From: SPCO01 sp964579825
Lineage (GTDB): Bacteria > Chloroflexota > Limnocylindria > Limnocylindrales > CSP1-4
Length of the DNA: 23,056 nucleotides
Reading direction: 5' to 3'
NCBI GenBank assembly: GCA_964579825.1
Contig: CAZOHT010000040.1
Coordinates: 1 to 23,056, forward strand
Of this stretch, positions 22,484 to 23,056 are shown one piece after another. Position numbers and translations under genes: made by a program. A model generated the notes under the pieces. The model was not told the DNA's origin. It did no database searches and saw nothing but the letters and a program-made list of their open reading frames with translations. Numbering within the stretch: the stretch's first letter is position 1; each line of letters begins with the position of its first letter.

Positions 22484-22864
22484 CTAGCCGGTCGTCCGGA
22501 TCTTCCAGTACGAGTCCTTCAGCACGACCTTCCCGTCTCGGAAGGTCCACAGGTCGCAACCCCGGACCTCGATCCGCTGCCCGTCGGACGATGTGCCTGA
22601 CAGGGTCCACTCGGAGGCCCCGCGGTCACCGTCGACGAAGTGCCGGTCCTGCTGGTACCTGACGTCCGGGATCCCGGCGAATCGGCCGGCGAACGCCTCG
22701 CGGACGGCGTCCCGGCCGACGACCCGCGTACCCCAAGGGTCCTTGCCTCGAGGTCCTTCGAACACGGCGTCGTCGGCGAAGTGGGCCATGATCCCCTCGA
22801 GATCGTGCGCATCGAAGGCGGTCGCGATCGCCTTGAGCATTTGCATCGCGTCGTCGTGGTCCAT
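22484..22864 (-). CDS. NTF2/SnoaL-like protein
   Basis: A 126-residue single-domain protein with the cone-shaped alpha+beta NTF2-like fold. The N-terminal helix LKAIATAFDAHDLEGIMAHFADDAVFEGP (10-38) is the hallmark entry, followed by GRDAVREAFAGRFAGIPDVRY (50-70). Strands WTLSGT and VRGCDLWTFRDGKVVLKDSYW close the barrel. SnoaL-like members include isomerases, hydrolases, cyclases and simple binding proteins, so no reaction is assigned. The ATG at 22862-22864 has GAGGAGG about 8 nt upstream. The gene begins 32 nt after the stop of the fragment to its right on the same strand, so they may be co-transcribed. Confidence 0.83.
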   Translation of the reverse strand: MDHDDAMQMLKAIATAFDAHDLEGIMAHFADDAVFEGPRGKDPWGTRVVGRDAVREAFAGRFAGIPDVRYQQDRHFVDGDRGASEWTLSGTSSDGQRIEVRGCDLWTFRDGKVVLKDSYWKIRTTG

Positions 22865-22896
22865 GGCATGCACCTCCTCGACCAGGGCTCGCCGCT

Positions 22897-23056
22897 CTAG
22901 CGCACGGCCCGCTTCACGAGCGCGACGATCTTCGCTTCGTTCGCGTCGGTCAGCTCGGTCAGGCCGTAGGCGGTCGGCCACATGGTGCCGTCATCGATCA
23001 TCGCATCGTCGCTGAAGCCGAAGGTCGCGTAGCGCGTCTTGAACTTGCCCGCGGCC
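22897..23056 (-). CDS. C-terminal fragment of a small conserved protein (cut by window edge)
   Basis: The last 52 residues of a protein that begins beyond the right edge. The sequence contains KFKTRYATFGFSDDAMIDDG (residues 4-23 of the fragment), then MWPTAYGLTEL and a helical KIVALVKRAVR end. It resembles the C-terminus of small YdhG/DUF1801-type proteins, but too little is present to be sure. TAG at 22897-22899 ends it, 32 nt before the NTF2-like gene. Confidence 0.6.
   Translation of the reverse strand, partial: AAGKFKTRYATFGFSDDAMIDDGTMWPTAYGLTELTDANEAKIVALVKRAVR

Overview
The window is 23,056 bases of very GC-rich bacterial DNA, densely packed with genes. It has two 100-N scaffold gaps (4558-4657 and 8356-8455) and cut genes at both ends, so it looks like a draft or metagenome scaffold. 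GC-rich third positions, many GTG starts, several starts without a Shine-Dalgarno but with a TANNNT box 6-10 nt upstream, and the protein types present (HYR/PxKF-type secreted protein, DUF2236, DinB, XDH-family enzymes) fit a soil-type Chloroflexota or an actinobacterium. The sequence alone does not decide between them.

Region 1 (1-8,355) is mostly catabolic. A minus-strand molybdenum hydroxylase operon runs large Mo subunit (1136-3484), 2Fe-2S subunit (627-1139), a 75-aa single-pass membrane protein (403-630) and the FAD subunit (1-371, cut by the window edge). A membrane protein with a degenerate GGDEF domain diverges from it at 3723. Next are a D-aminoacylase-type amidohydrolase (4658-6135, C-terminus lost in a gap), a DUF1801-like protein, a clear guanine deaminase (6656-8008) and a 63-aa Cys/His protein. 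Guanine deaminase plus an XDH-family enzyme suggests guanine to xanthine to urate breakdown, but the XDH substrate is not proven.

Region 2 (8,456-16,564, all minus strand) is a tight six-gene operon: SorC-type regulator, FGGY sugar kinase, ABC ATPase, permease, NMT1/THI5-type lipoprotein, and DAO-type flavoprotein oxidase. The first four genes are joined by ATGA stop/start overlaps. A GlcD-type FAD-linked oxidase lies just upstream. A sugar-kinase/SorC module combined with an NMT1-type importer and an amine/amino-acid oxidase is unusual, and I could not assign a substrate. It is the best candidate here for an undescribed pathway.

Region 3 (16,608-23,056) holds a secreted M1-like metallopeptidase, a DUF2236/MpaB-type protein divergent from an unnamed conserved protein, a DinB-methyltransferase pair, a secreted protein with two HYR domains and a PxKF-like domain, an NTF2/SnoaL-like protein and a C-terminal gene fragment. 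No rRNA, tRNA, CRISPR array, insertion sequence or phage gene was seen. No gene-free stretch exceeds 300 bases. The longest spacers are 3485-3722 and 20896-21105, both between divergent genes.
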